The notes under the pieces are model-generated. The model made no database searches. It was not told the DNA's origin and worked only from the letters and a program-made list of their open reading frames with translations. From contig NZ_JOEA01000030.1 of NCBI RefSeq assembly GCF_000719115.1, forward strand, positions 95,581-159,580: 64,000 nt of DNA, read 5' to 3'. The translations under genes and the position numbers were made by a program. Positions 8,331-16,377 of this stretch are shown piece by piece. Every line of letters begins with the position of its first letter. The first letter of the stretch is position 1. The stretch comes from Lentzea albidocapillata (GTDB lineage Bacteria > Actinomycetota > Actinomycetes > Mycobacteriales > Pseudonocardiaceae).

Positions 8331-9875
8331 TCAAGGGACCTCGAGTGCTGCGAGTCGCTGCCTGATCTCGGCCTTCAGCACCTTGCCCACCTTGGACCGC
8401 GGCAGGTCGGGCCAGATCTCCACCTGCTTGGGCGCCTTCACGCCGCCCAGTTGCTCCTTCACGAACGCGATCAGCTCGGCGGGATCGGCGTGGCCGGCGG
8501 CACGCAGCTGCACGACCGCCGTCACCCGCTCGCCCCACTTCTCGTCGGGCAGCCCGACCACCGCGCTGTCCTGGACCGCCGGGTGCGCCCGCAACGTCTG
8601 CTCGACCTCGGCCGAGTAGACGTTGAACCCGCCGGTGATGATCATGTCCTTGGCGCGGTCGACGATGAACAGGTAGTTGTCGGCGTCGAGGTACCCGATG
8701 TCACCGGTGTGGTGCCAGCCGTGCGTGCTCACCTCGGCCGTGGCCGCCGGGTTCTCGTGGTACCCGGCCATCACCAGCGGGCCGCGCACCACGATCTCGC
8801 CGCGTTCGCCGGCGGGCAGCAGCGCGCCGTCCGCGGCCATGATCGCCACCTGGGTCAGCGGTGTCGGCCTGCCCGCCGACGACAACCGCTCGTGCGCGAT
8901 CGAGCCGTCGGGCAGGAAGTGGTCCGCGGGGGCCAGCGTGGCGATCATGTTCGGCGCCTCGGTCTGCCCGAACAGCTGCCCCATCACGGGCCCGATCCGG
9001 TGCAGCGCCTCGGTCAGCCGCACCGGGGACATCGGTGCCGCGCCGTACCAGAGGCATTGCAGCGAACCGAGTTCCGTCGAGTCGAGCGCGGGGTGGTCGA
9101 GCAGGCCGTAGATCACCGTCGGCGGCAGGAACGCGTGCGTGATCCGGTGGTGCTCGATCAGCCGCAGGAACTCGCCGAGGTCCGGCGCCGGCATGATCAC
9201 CGTCTCGCCGCCCAGCGACATGATCGGGAACGTGAGCACGCCCGCCGAGTGCGTGAGCGGGGCGAGCGCCAGGTACCGCGGCCGGTCGCCGAACGGGTAG
9301 CTCATCAGGGTCAGCGCGGTCGCGGTCTCCAGGTTGTGCCCGGTCAGCCGCACGCCCTTGGGCCGCCCGGTCGTGCCACCGGTGCCCGCCAGCACGCAGA
9401 GGTCGTCGTCGGCCACGGTCACCGGTTCCGGCTCACGTCCGAAGCGCGAGAGCCAGTCGGTGAACGTGACCGCGCCCTCCACCTCGCCGTCCAGGCACAC
9501 CAGCGTGGTCAGCGCGGGCAGGTCGCCGCGGATGCGGTCGACCAGCGGAGCGAACTTCGCCTGGAAGAACAGGCAGCGGCACCCGAACAGGTCGAGCAGC
9601 TCGCGGTTCTCCGCCGCCTCGTTGCGGGGGTTGACCGGGCACCACACCGCCCCGGCCCGCGAGATGCCGAACACGCAGGTGAGTGCCAGCGGGTCGTTCG
9701 CCGACAGCACCGCGACCCGGTCGCCCGGCCCGATTCCGCTGCCCTGCAACGCTCCCGCGATGGCTCGGGAGCGTTGCTGGACCTCGGCGTAGCTCTGCGA
9801 GGAGCCGTCGATGGTCAGACAGGGGGCGTCGCCTCCGAGCGACGCCCCCTTGTCCAGGTAGTCGCAGAGCTGCAT
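8331..9875 (-). CDS. Acyl-CoA synthetase (FadD-type, AMP-binding)
   Basis: A 514-residue ANL-superfamily ligase that activates a carboxylic acid with ATP and CoA. The P-loop AGTGGTTGRPKG, the A5-like FGQTEAP, the hinge region TGDIGYLDAD..YLFIVDRAKDMI, the GFNVYSAEVE motif and the C-terminal catalytic Lys in SKVGKVLK are all present. It is the last gene of a three-gene leftward operon and overlaps the DUF5938-like gene by TGATG. Neighbouring oxidoreductases suggest breakdown of a lipid or terpenoid acid. It is not obviously FadD3, FadD17 or FadD19 of the steroid pathway. Confidence 0.85.
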   Translation of the reverse strand: MQLCDYLDKGASLGGDAPCLTIDGSSQSYAEVQQRSRAIAGALQGSGIGPGDRVAVLSANDPLALTCVFGISRAGAVWCPVNPRNEAAENRELLDLFGCRCLFFQAKFAPLVDRIRGDLPALTTLVCLDGEVEGAVTFTDWLSRFGREPEPVTVADDDLCVLAGTGGTTGRPKGVRLTGHNLETATALTLMSYPFGDRPRYLALAPLTHSAGVLTFPIMSLGGETVIMPAPDLGEFLRLIEHHRITHAFLPPTVIYGLLDHPALDSTELGSLQCLWYGAAPMSPVRLTEALHRIGPVMGQLFGQTEAPNMIATLAPADHFLPDGSIAHERLSSAGRPTPLTQVAIMAADGALLPAGERGEIVVRGPLVMAGYHENPAATAEVSTHGWHHTGDIGYLDADNYLFIVDRAKDMIITGGFNVYSAEVEQTLRAHPAVQDSAVVGLPDEKWGERVTAVVQLRAAGHADPAELIAFVKEQLGGVKAPKQVEIWPDLPRSKVGKVLKAEIRQRLAALEVP

Positions 9876-11008
9876 CAGCGGTGCACTTCGAGGATCGGGT
9901 CGAGGACCAGGCCGAACGACCGCAGCGCGCCCAGCAGCTCCCGGTGCCCGAACGCCTGGCAGGCCGACGCGAACCCGGTCCGGCGCGGCGCGTCCTGCAG
10001 CAGGTGCACGGCGGCGTGCACGTTCAGCAGCGCCGTCTGCTTGTAGTTGCAGTTGCCGTGGATCACGCAGTGCGCGCGGCCCAGCGGACCAGAGGCGTGC
10101 ACGGAGTCGAGGGAGATGTTGATCCGCGGGTTCTCGCGGGGCGGCATCTCACTGCGCACCTGCGCGGAGAACGCGTCGACGATCTCGTACTTCTCCGCGT
10201 CCGACTTGCCCTCCATCTGCTCCAGCGCCGCCGCGACGATCTGCGGCACGCCGAGCATCAACGGCCGGTTGAACACACCGCCGAGCGCCCGCACCGACGC
10301 GACGCGCGGGTCCTTCTTGAACCACACCGGATGCGCGGTGCCGCCCCACGGCAGCGCCAGGCCCAGTTCGTGCTGGCCGGGAACGGTGAGCTCGTAGAGC
10401 CCCGCGTCCGCGGGCCATTCCACGTACTCGTTCTGCTCCAGGAAGTACGCCTTCGAGAACGCGGCGTTCGTGAGGATGGTGTTGGTGGAGGCGACGGTGG
10501 GGTAACCCTTCCAGAACACCCCGATGTCCAAAGTGTCCAGTCCGGGCTGCTCCAGGCAGATCTGCGCGGCGATCTCGCCGACCGTGTACATCTGCGCGAT
10601 GCCGGGGGAGATCAGCAGGCCCTGCTTCGCGAACTCGGCGCCGTACTGCGCTTCGGCGTCGATCATCCAGTCCTGCTCGCCGTTGGTGTCGGTGTAGTGC
10701 GCGCCGACGTTCAGGCTTGCCCGCACGGCTTCGTGGCCGTAGCGGGAGAACGGCCCGACGGTGTTGAGCACGACCTTGGCACCGGTGAACGCCTCGGTCA
10801 GCGCCTCCTCGGTGTGCTCGACCTCCACGACGTCGTAGCAGACCGTGTCGATGCCGGGCACGGCGTCGACGGCCTCCTTGACCCTCTTGCCGTCGCGGCC
10901 GACGGCGAGGAACGGGATGCCGTACTCACGCAGGTACTCGCAGATCAGGCGACCGGTGTAGCCGGAGGCACCGTAGACGACGACAGGCTTGTCGGTAGGC
11001 ATGGTCAC
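9875..11008 (-). CDS. Saccharopine dehydrogenase-like NAD(P)-binding protein (DUF5938-type)
   Basis: A 377-residue protein with an N-terminal Rossmann fold (VVVYGASGYTGRLICEYL), the hallmark of saccharopine-dehydrogenase-like and trans-acting enoyl reductase proteins. The remainder, including GPFSRYGHEAV and HYTDTNGEQDWM, fits the family in which this fold carries a long substrate domain; I recall this group as DUF5938. It is translationally coupled to the SDR upstream (4-base overlap) and to the acyl-CoA synthetase downstream. The reaction is unknown; reduction or oxidation of an acyl or polyketide-like substrate is plausible. Confidence 0.7.
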   Translation of the reverse strand: MTMPTDKPVVVYGASGYTGRLICEYLREYGIPFLAVGRDGKRVKEAVDAVPGIDTVCYDVVEVEHTEEALTEAFTGAKVVLNTVGPFSRYGHEAVRASLNVGAHYTDTNGEQDWMIDAEAQYGAEFAKQGLLISPGIAQMYTVGEIAAQICLEQPGLDTLDIGVFWKGYPTVASTNTILTNAAFSKAYFLEQNEYVEWPADAGLYELTVPGQHELGLALPWGGTAHPVWFKKDPRVASVRALGGVFNRPLMLGVPQIVAAALEQMEGKSDAEKYEIVDAFSAQVRSEMPPRENPRINISLDSVHASGPLGRAHCVIHGNCNYKQTALLNVHAAVHLLQDAPRRTGFASACQAFGHRELLGALRSFGLVLDPILEVHR

Positions 11009-11808
11009 ATCCCCATTCCGCCATCGACCGGGAGACCCGCCCCGGTGATGAACTTCGAAGCGTCCGACGCGAGGAACACCACGGCGTCGGCCATGTCGTC
11101 GACCTGCCCGAGCCGGCCGAGTGGCGTGAGCTCCACGACCGCGCCGACGGCGGCCTCGACCGAGGGGAAGAGGCCCAGCTGGGCGCAGTCGACGGCCAGC
11201 TGGTTGCCCATCGCGGTGGGCGTGAGGCCGGGGTAGATGCAGTTGACCCGCACGCCGTAACCGAGCTTGCCGGACTCCGCGGCCGCGACCCTGGTCAGGC
11301 GGTCGATCGCCGACTTGGTCGCCGAGTAGACGCTGATGCCGGGGAAGGCGATGGTCGCCGCGACGGACGCGATGCTGATGATCGAGCCGCCGTTGCCCGC
11401 GGCTCCTCCCGGACGCATGGCGCGCAGGCCGTGCTTCATGCCGAGCGCGGTGCCCAGCACGTTCACGTCCAGCATCCTGCGGACGTCGGCGGAGTCGAGT
11501 TCGGTGATCAGGCTGGTGATCTCGATGCCCGCGTTGTTCACGAGGATGTCGAGGCCGCCGATCGCGTCGACGGCCGTGGCCACCGCTGAGGCCCAGCTCG
11601 CGTCGTCGGTGACGTCCAGCGGCACGAACTCCGCCGTCGCCCCCGAGTCACGCAACGCCTGGGCGGTCTGCTTGCCCTCGTCCTCCAGGATGTCGCCGAT
11701 CAGAACCGACGCCCCGGCCGCCGCGAGAGCCTGCGCCATGCCGGCGCCCAGCCCTCGTGCGCCGCCTGTGACCAGTGCTTTCCGTCCGCTCAGCTGATAG
11801 CTCGTCAT
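11005..11808 (-). CDS. Short-chain dehydrogenase/reductase
   Basis: A classical SDR of 267 residues. I chose the ATG at 11808 since GGAGG lies 8 bases upstream; a longer frame reaches 11841. The cofactor motif is VTGGARGLGAGMA, followed by LVNNAGI, the catalytic Ser in SIISIASVAA and YSATK (Tyr-x3-Lys), and the PGLTPT loop. Its closest look is to 3-alpha/20-beta-hydroxysteroid dehydrogenase-like and FabG-like enzymes. It is the first gene of the leftward operon under a divergent TetR regulator with three operator-like repeats. Confidence 0.85.
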   Translation of the reverse strand: MTSYQLSGRKALVTGGARGLGAGMAQALAAAGASVLIGDILEDEGKQTAQALRDSGATAEFVPLDVTDDASWASAVATAVDAIGGLDILVNNAGIEITSLITELDSADVRRMLDVNVLGTALGMKHGLRAMRPGGAAGNGGSIISIASVAATIAFPGISVYSATKSAIDRLTRVAAAESGKLGYGVRVNCIYPGLTPTAMGNQLAVDCAQLGLFPSVEAAVGAVVELTPLGRLGQVDDMADAVVFLASDASKFITGAGLPVDGGMGM

Positions 11809-11850
11809 TGAGTCGCCTCCTCGGTGAGATGGCCCACACACTAGCTATTC

Positions 11851-11911
11851 CTTGACAGTCGTCAAGTTTTTCTTTGACAACTGTCCAAGATTTTCTGGAC
11901 GAATGGTCAAG
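11851..11911. promoter_or_regulatory. Triple inverted-repeat operator array (TetR target)
   Basis: Three related palindromes sit in the divergent promoter: CTTGAC-AGTC-GTCAAG (11851-11866, perfect), TTGAC-AACT-GTCCAA (11874-11888) and CTGGAC-GAATG-GTCAAG (11895-11911). The third overlaps the expected -35 of the tetR gene. The arrangement suggests the TetR protein represses both itself and the SDR operon. Confidence 0.6.
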
Positions 11912-11929
11912 GTTTGTCGCAGCGGGCGA

Positions 11930-11935
11930 TAGGAT
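11930..11935 (+). promoter_or_regulatory. -10 element (TAGGAT) of a leaderless start
   Basis: TAGGAT lies six bases before the GTG start at 11942, with no Shine-Dalgarno sequence. Confidence 0.45.
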
Positions 11936-11941
11936 CTGGGG

Positions 11942-12580
11942 GTGACAGAGGTCGCTTCGCGCAAGCAGGACCGGATCGCCCGCCGGCAGGTCGACAAGTT
12001 CGACGCCCGGCGGACGGAGCTCGCCGTGGCGACGCTGCACACGCTCGCCGAGCTGGGCTACGCCCGCACGAGTCTGCGGGAGATCGCGCAGAACTCCGAG
12101 TTCTCCCACGGAGTCCTGCACTACTACTTCGCGGACAAGCGCGACCTGCTCACCGAGGCGGTCCGCCAGTACGAGGTCGTCTGCGTGACGCGCTACGACG
12201 AGGTCGTGGCCACGTCGACGACGGCGGAGCAGTTGCGCGCCGAGTTCGTGGCGATGTTCTTCGACACCCTCGGTCAGGACGCGCCGCTGCACCGCCTCTG
12301 GTACGACCTGCGCAACCAGAGCCTGTTCGACGAGTCGTTCCGCGCCGACGTGCTGGAGATCGACGGCCACCGCGAGGACATGGTGTGGCGGGTCGTCAGC
12401 CGCTACGCCGAACTGGTCGGAGGCACGCCCTCGGCGTCGCCGGGCACCACTTACTTGACGCTCGACGGCATCTTCCAGCGGGCGCTGCTGCACCATTTCA
12501 CCGGAAACGCCGGCACCGTTGCGCAGTTGCGCACCGAGCTGCCCGCCGTGATCGACCTGCTGGTGACCAAGGCCGAATAG
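11942..12580 (+). CDS. TetR-family regulator of the SDR/DUF5938/FadD operon
   Basis: A 212-residue TetR protein (BetI-like). The helix-turn-helix is at about 35-70: YARTSLREIAQNSEFSHGVLHYYF, with the typical Y-F end of the recognition helix. The C-terminal domain is of the type with a conserved LWYDLRNQSLFD segment. It is divergent from the SDR operon across 130 bp holding three operator-like inverted repeats, so autoregulation plus control of that operon is likely. The GTG start sits six bases after a -10-like TAGGAT, indicating a leaderless message. Confidence 0.8.
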   Translation: MTEVASRKQDRIARRQVDKFDARRTELAVATLHTLAELGYARTSLREIAQNSEFSHGVLHYYFADKRDLLTEAVRQYEVVCVTRYDEVVATSTTAEQLRAEFVAMFFDTLGQDAPLHRLWYDLRNQSLFDESFRADVLEIDGHREDMVWRVVSRYAELVGGTPSASPGTTYLTLDGIFQRALLHHFTGNAGTVAQLRTELPAVIDLLVTKAE

Positions 12581-12586
12581 CGGCCG

Positions 12587-12608
12587 TATCGCGAACATAT
12601 CGAAAACC
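12587..12608 (+). promoter_or_regulatory. Candidate VanR direct repeat upstream of vanH
   Basis: Two tandem 11-mers, TATCGCGAACA and TATCGAAAACC, match at 8 of 11 positions. An 11-bp direct-repeat period is typical of OmpR/PhoB-class response regulators such as VanR. They lie 42 bp before the vanH ATG and inside a wider CCGTAT...ATACGG inverted repeat (12584-12616). Confidence 0.35.
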
Positions 12609-12649
12609 GCATACGGACCGGCAACGCCACGTCTTCTTGACTGGGAGAC

Positions 12650-13612
12650 ATGGCAACAGGCATCACGATTTACGGGTGCGAGCCGGACGAGGCCGTCCTG
12701 TTCCGGAGAATGGCACCCCGCTGCGGCGTGACGCCGACCATCACCGAGTCGGCGGTGTCCGAGGCCAATGCCGAACTGGCCCGCGGAAACCAGTGCGTCA
12801 GCGTCGGCCACAAAACCCGCGTCACCGATTCCACCCTTCTGGCGCTCGGCCGCGTGGGCGTCCGGTACATCTCCACCAGGAGCGTCGGCTTCGACCACAT
12901 CGACGTGGAGTACGCCGAGAGCCTGGGCATCACCGTCGGGAACATCGCCTACTCGCCCGACAGCGTCGCCGACTTCACGGTGATGTTGATGCTGATGGCC
13001 GTGCGCGACGTGAGATCCGTCCTCCGGCGCGCTGACCTGCATGACTACCGCTTGAACGCGGTGCGCGGCAGGGAGTTGCGCGACCTGACGATCGGCGTGA
13101 TCGGCACCGGCCGCATCGGCGTGGCGGTGATGGACCGGCTGCGCGGTTTCGGCTGCGGCGTGCTGGCCCATGACAGCCGGCCCCGCAACTCGGCCGACTA
13201 CGTGCCGCTGGACGAACTGCTGCGGGTGAGCGACATCGTCACGCTGCACACCCCGCTGAACCCGGGAACACATCACCTCCTCGACCGTGACCGAATCGCG
13301 CTGATGAAACCCGGCGCGATCGTCGTCAACACCGGACGTGGCCCGATCGTCGACACCAAGGCCCTGGTCGAGGCATTGGAAAGCGGCAGTCTCGGCGGCG
13401 CGGCACTGGACGTCGTCGAAGGTGAGGAAGGAATCTTCTACACCGACTGCCGGGCTCGCGACATCGACAGCGAGGCGCTGCTGCGACTACGGAGAATGCC
13501 GAACGTGCTGATCACTCCGCACACCGCCTATTACACGGACCACGCCCTGAGCGACACCGTCGAAAACAGTCTCATCAACTGCCTGAGCTTTGCAAACGGG
13601 GGAATGCAGTGA
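12650..13612 (+). CDS. vanH: D-lactate dehydrogenase VanH
   Basis: Reduces pyruvate to D-lactate for D-Ala-D-Lac peptidoglycan precursors. The 320-residue protein is a D-2-hydroxyacid dehydrogenase: NAD motif GVIGTGRIGVAV, then NTGRGPIVDT with the substrate Arg, the Glu of VVEGEEG, and ITPHTAYYT with the catalytic His. YISTRSVGFDHID is a VanH-type substrate segment. The start has GGGAG at a good distance. Its stop overlaps the vanA GTG, and vanA and vanX follow in the order of known van clusters, which makes the assignment firm. Confidence 0.93.
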   Translation: MATGITIYGCEPDEAVLFRRMAPRCGVTPTITESAVSEANAELARGNQCVSVGHKTRVTDSTLLALGRVGVRYISTRSVGFDHIDVEYAESLGITVGNIAYSPDSVADFTVMLMLMAVRDVRSVLRRADLHDYRLNAVRGRELRDLTIGVIGTGRIGVAVMDRLRGFGCGVLAHDSRPRNSADYVPLDELLRVSDIVTLHTPLNPGTHHLLDRDRIALMKPGAIVVNTGRGPIVDTKALVEALESGSLGGAALDVVEGEEGIFYTDCRARDIDSEALLRLRRMPNVLITPHTAYYTDHALSDTVENSLINCLSFANGGMQ

Positions 13613-14607
13613 CCAAGGTGAAGATCGGAATCATCTTCGGCGGGACGTTCGAGGAGCATCCCGTCTCGGTGAAGTCCGCGGGGGAGGTCGCGCGGAGCCT
13701 CGACCTCGCGAAGTACGACCCGTTCTGGATCAAGATCACGCGCAGCGGCGACTGGAAGCTCTGCGCGGGCCCGGACGCGGAGGACGGCCGCCCGGTCGTG
13801 CTCTCGCCCGACGGCCTGCTCGTCCTGGGCGACGGGAGGTTCGAGGCGCTGGGGCTGGACGTCGTGTTCCCCGTGCTGCACGGCAGGCTGGGGGAGGACG
13901 GCGCGGTGCAGGGCCTGCTGGAGGTGACGGGCATCCCCTACATCGGGTGCGACGTCCAGAGTTCCGCGCTGTGCATGGACAAGTCGCTCACCTATGTCGT
14001 CGCACGAAGCGCAGGAGTCGCGACGCCGACGTTCTGGACCGGCACACCGGACTCGCCCGCCTATCCGGTCTTCGTCAAACCGGCCCGCTCCGGATCGTCG
14101 TTCGGCGTCACCAAGGTGTCCACTGAGGACGAACTGCAGGTCGCGCTGGAGGTCGCCCGGCAGTACGACTCCAAGGTCGTGATCGAGGAGGCCGTGACGG
14201 GCAGCGAGATCGGCTGCTCGATCCTGGGCGCGGGGGACGACCTGGTCGTCGGCGAGCTGGACCGGGTCGCGCTGACCCACGGCTTCTTCCGGATCCACCA
14301 GGAGAGCACTCCCGAGACCGGTTCGGAGAACTCGACGTTCATCGTGCCCGCGGACATCCCGGCGGAGTCGCGTGCTCTCGTCCAGGAGACGGCGAAGGTC
14401 GTCTACCGCGCGCTGGGCTGCTCGGGCCTCGCACGGGTGGACATGTTCCTGACACCGGACGGGAAGGTGGTTCTCAACGAGGTCAACACGATGCCCGGCC
14501 TCACCTCCTACAGCCGTTACCCGAGAATGATGGCGGCCGCGGGACTGTCGCTCGGCGACGTGATCGACCGGCTGGTGTCGCTGGCGCTGACGGGGAAACT
14601 CCGGTGA
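13609..14607 (+). CDS. vanA: D-alanine--D-lactate ligase VanA-type
   Basis: An ATP-grasp ligase of 332 residues joining D-Ala to D-lactate. The omega-loop reads FFRIHQES, with His230 where ordinary D-Ala-D-Ala ligases carry Tyr; this His is the known mark of depsipeptide ligases such as VanA. Also visible are GRLGEDG, KPARSGSSFGV (ATP-binding loop), GSENSTF, and NEVNTMPG (metal ligands). It overlaps vanH (GTGA) and vanX. The product lowers glycopeptide affinity about as in VanA/VanB-type resistance (established for the family). Confidence 0.93.
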   Translation: MTKVKIGIIFGGTFEEHPVSVKSAGEVARSLDLAKYDPFWIKITRSGDWKLCAGPDAEDGRPVVLSPDGLLVLGDGRFEALGLDVVFPVLHGRLGEDGAVQGLLEVTGIPYIGCDVQSSALCMDKSLTYVVARSAGVATPTFWTGTPDSPAYPVFVKPARSGSSFGVTKVSTEDELQVALEVARQYDSKVVIEEAVTGSEIGCSILGAGDDLVVGELDRVALTHGFFRIHQESTPETGSENSTFIVPADIPAESRALVQETAKVVYRALGCSGLARVDMFLTPDGKVVLNEVNTMPGLTSYSRYPRMMAAAGLSLGDVIDRLVSLALTGKLR

Positions 14608-15203
14608 ACGCCGGCTTCGTCTTCGTGGACGTGCCCGGAATCCGCTGGGACGCCAAGTACGCCACGTGGGACAACTTCACCGGCAAACCCGTCGACGGCT
14701 ACCTGGTCAACCGGATCGTCGGCACGAAGGCGCTGGTCGCGGCCCTGACGATGGCGCACGAGAAGGCCGAGTCGCTCGGTTTCGGCCTGCTGCTGTGGGA
14801 CGGCTATCGCCCGCAACGCGCCGTCGACTGCTTCCTGCGCTGGGCCGAGCAGCCCGAGGACGGCCGGACCAAGGCCCGTTACCACCCGCGCATCACCAGG
14901 GCCGAGATGTTCGAACAGGGTTATGTGGCCGCGAAGTCGGGCCACAGCCGCGGCAGCACCGTCGACCTGACGCTCTACCACCTGGACACCGGTGAGCTCG
15001 CGTCGATGGGCGGCGGTCACGACCTGATGGACCCGATCTCGCACCACGGTGCGGCGGTCGGCGAGGTCGAGACGGCGAACCGGCAGCACCTGTGCTCGAT
15101 CATGGAGGCCTGCGGGCTCCGCCGCTACGACAGCGAGTGGTGGCACTACACGCTGGTCGACGAGCCCTATCCGGACACCTACTTCGACTTCCCGATCGGC
15201 TGA
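14604..15203 (+). CDS. vanX: D-Ala-D-Ala dipeptidase VanX
   Basis: A zinc dipeptidase of 199 residues that removes normal D-Ala-D-Ala so that D-Ala-D-Lac dominates. Zinc ligands are His114 and Asp121 in SGHSRGSTVDLTL and His181 in SEWWHYTL; Glu178 is the general base and Arg69 in DGYRPQR orients the substrate, all matching VanX. Its GTG overlaps the vanA stop. It ends at a 15-bp hairpin shared with the convergent kinase gene, so vanHAX forms one closed transcription unit. Confidence 0.93.
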   Translation: MNAGFVFVDVPGIRWDAKYATWDNFTGKPVDGYLVNRIVGTKALVAALTMAHEKAESLGFGLLLWDGYRPQRAVDCFLRWAEQPEDGRTKARYHPRITRAEMFEQGYVAAKSGHSRGSTVDLTLYHLDTGELASMGGGHDLMDPISHHGAAVGEVETANRQHLCSIMEACGLRRYDSEWWHYTLVDEPYPDTYFDFPIG

Positions 15204-15208
15204 GCGGT

Positions 15209-15245
15209 CGTGTCACGGTGCGGCGGGCAGCCGCACCGTGACACG
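15209..15245. terminator. Bidirectional terminator between vanX and vanS
   Basis: A perfect 15-bp stem (15209-15223 with 15231-15245) with a 7-base loop. The distal arm lies within the last codons of the vanS-like gene, so it can stop transcripts from both sides. Confidence 0.75.
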
Positions 15246-16283
15246 CAGTCCACCTTCGGCCCGAGGCGTGAGCGTGAGGGTGCCGTCGTGCGCTTGCGTG
15301 ATGCTCTTGACGATCGCCAGGCCGAGGCCGACTCCCGCGTGGTCACGACGGACGCGTTCGGTGCCGCGCTGGAACGGCTCGGTCAGCGTCGACACCAGCC
15401 GCTGCGTGAGCCGTTCACCGGTGTTCTCCACGGTGAGCGTGACGAACGCGGGCCCGACGGTCGTGCTGATCCACACGGTGCCGCGGTCGTTGTGCACGAT
15501 CGCGTTGTGCAGGAGGTTCGTCGTGATCTGCAGCAACAGCGCCGGAGAACCAGCGGCGAAGGCGATGTCGCCGGACGTCTCGACGGCGACGCCGTGCTTC
15601 TCAGCCAGGGGCAGCAACGTCTCGACGGACTCCTCGGCCAGCAGCGACAGGTCGACGCGGCCGCGGGTGAACGTCCGCTGATCGGCGCGACTGAGCAGGA
15701 GCAACGCCTCGGTCAGGTCGATCGCCCGTGCGTTGACGAAGTGCAGCCGGTCGACGAGCTCGTCGGCGTCGCGGTCCTTGCGCGCCACGTCGAGCAGCGT
15801 CTGGGTGATGGCCAGCGGCGTGCGCAGCTCGTGGGAGGCGTTGGCCGCGAACCGCTGCTGCGCGGCGACGTGTGTCTCGAGCCGCGCGAGCATGGCGTCG
15901 AACGTGTCGGCGAGTTCGTGGAACTCGTCCGCGCGCCCCGGCAACTCGATGCGGTGGGAGAGCGAGCCGCCCGCGGCGACGCGCGTGGCGTGCGTGATGC
16001 GGTGGAGCGGGGCGAGCACGCGTCCCGCCAGGAACCAGCCGCCGATGAGCCCGAACACCAGCAGGAAGCACAGCACCCCGGCGATGAAGGGCCCGAAGGA
16101 GGCCAGCAGACGGTCGCGGCGGATCCAGAAGTTGCCGGTGGGAGTGTGGAGCCAGCCGTCGGGCAGGAAATAGAGGTAGTAGAGGAGCACCGCGGCCATC
16201 AGCAGGATGCCGGTGACCAGGAGGAAGCCCGCGTAGCTGATGGTGAGTTTGAGGCGGACGCTCAAACCCGGTGCCCTGTCCAC
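15213..16283 (-). CDS. vanS: VanS-like sensor histidine kinase
   Basis: A 356-residue membrane kinase. Two transmembrane helices (about 13-40 and 62-90) flank a short outer loop of about 25 residues, as in actinomycete VanS. HAMP follows, then the H-box ASHELRTPLA with the phosphorylated His, the N-box NLLHNAIVHN and the G-box GVGLGLAIV. The G1 region reads ENTG instead of DxGxG. The opening, DRAPGLSVRLKLTISYAGF, matches VanS of streptomycetes as I recall it. No response regulator accompanies it; in Streptomyces vanR is adjacent. The GTG start has a -10-like TAACCT seven bases upstream and no ribosome binding site. Confidence 0.75.
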   Translation of the reverse strand: MDRAPGLSVRLKLTISYAGFLLVTGILLMAAVLLYYLYFLPDGWLHTPTGNFWIRRDRLLASFGPFIAGVLCFLLVFGLIGGWFLAGRVLAPLHRITHATRVAAGGSLSHRIELPGRADEFHELADTFDAMLARLETHVAAQQRFAANASHELRTPLAITQTLLDVARKDRDADELVDRLHFVNARAIDLTEALLLLSRADQRTFTRGRVDLSLLAEESVETLLPLAEKHGVAVETSGDIAFAAGSPALLLQITTNLLHNAIVHNDRGTVWISTTVGPAFVTLTVENTGERLTQRLVSTLTEPFQRGTERVRRDHAGVGLGLAIVKSITQAHDGTLTLTPRAEGGLRVTVRLPAAP

Positions 16284-16290
16284 GGCCCCG

Positions 16291-16296
16291 AGGTTA
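16291..16296 (-). promoter_or_regulatory. -10 element (TAACCT) of leaderless vanS
   Basis: Read on the minus strand, TAACCT is followed by seven bases and then the GTG start codon of the kinase. It is the same hexamer as at 3263. Confidence 0.4.
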
Positions 16297-16331
16297 GAAC
16301 AAAGTCCATATCGCCCGCGTATCCATCCGTG

Positions 16332-16367
16332 CTGTGGACGCGACAGGCCTGCCTGCCGCGTCCACAG
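16332..16367 (-). terminator. Hairpin terminator after the PRC-barrel gene
   Basis: CTGTGGACGCG and its exact complement (16332-16342 / 16357-16367) flank a 14-base loop, 10 bp beyond the PRC-barrel stop, and separate it from the kinase gene. Confidence 0.65.
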
Positions 16368-16377
16368 AGGACCGGGT

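Noticed and set aside
8331..9875. The acyl-CoA synthetase as the working FadD3
   Set aside because: It lies in a different operon under another TetR with no KstR2 box; nothing specific supports FadD3.
11851..11866. Perfect CTTGAC-N4-GTCAAG palindrome as a KstR2 site
   Set aside because: Does not fit AnCAAGnnCTTGnT, and it is repeated three times next to its own TetR gene.
3501..15203. Glycopeptide antibiotic biosynthesis cluster around the glycosyltransferase and vanHAX
   Set aside because: No NRPS, P450 cross-linking enzymes or halogenase present; the two are separated by unrelated genes.
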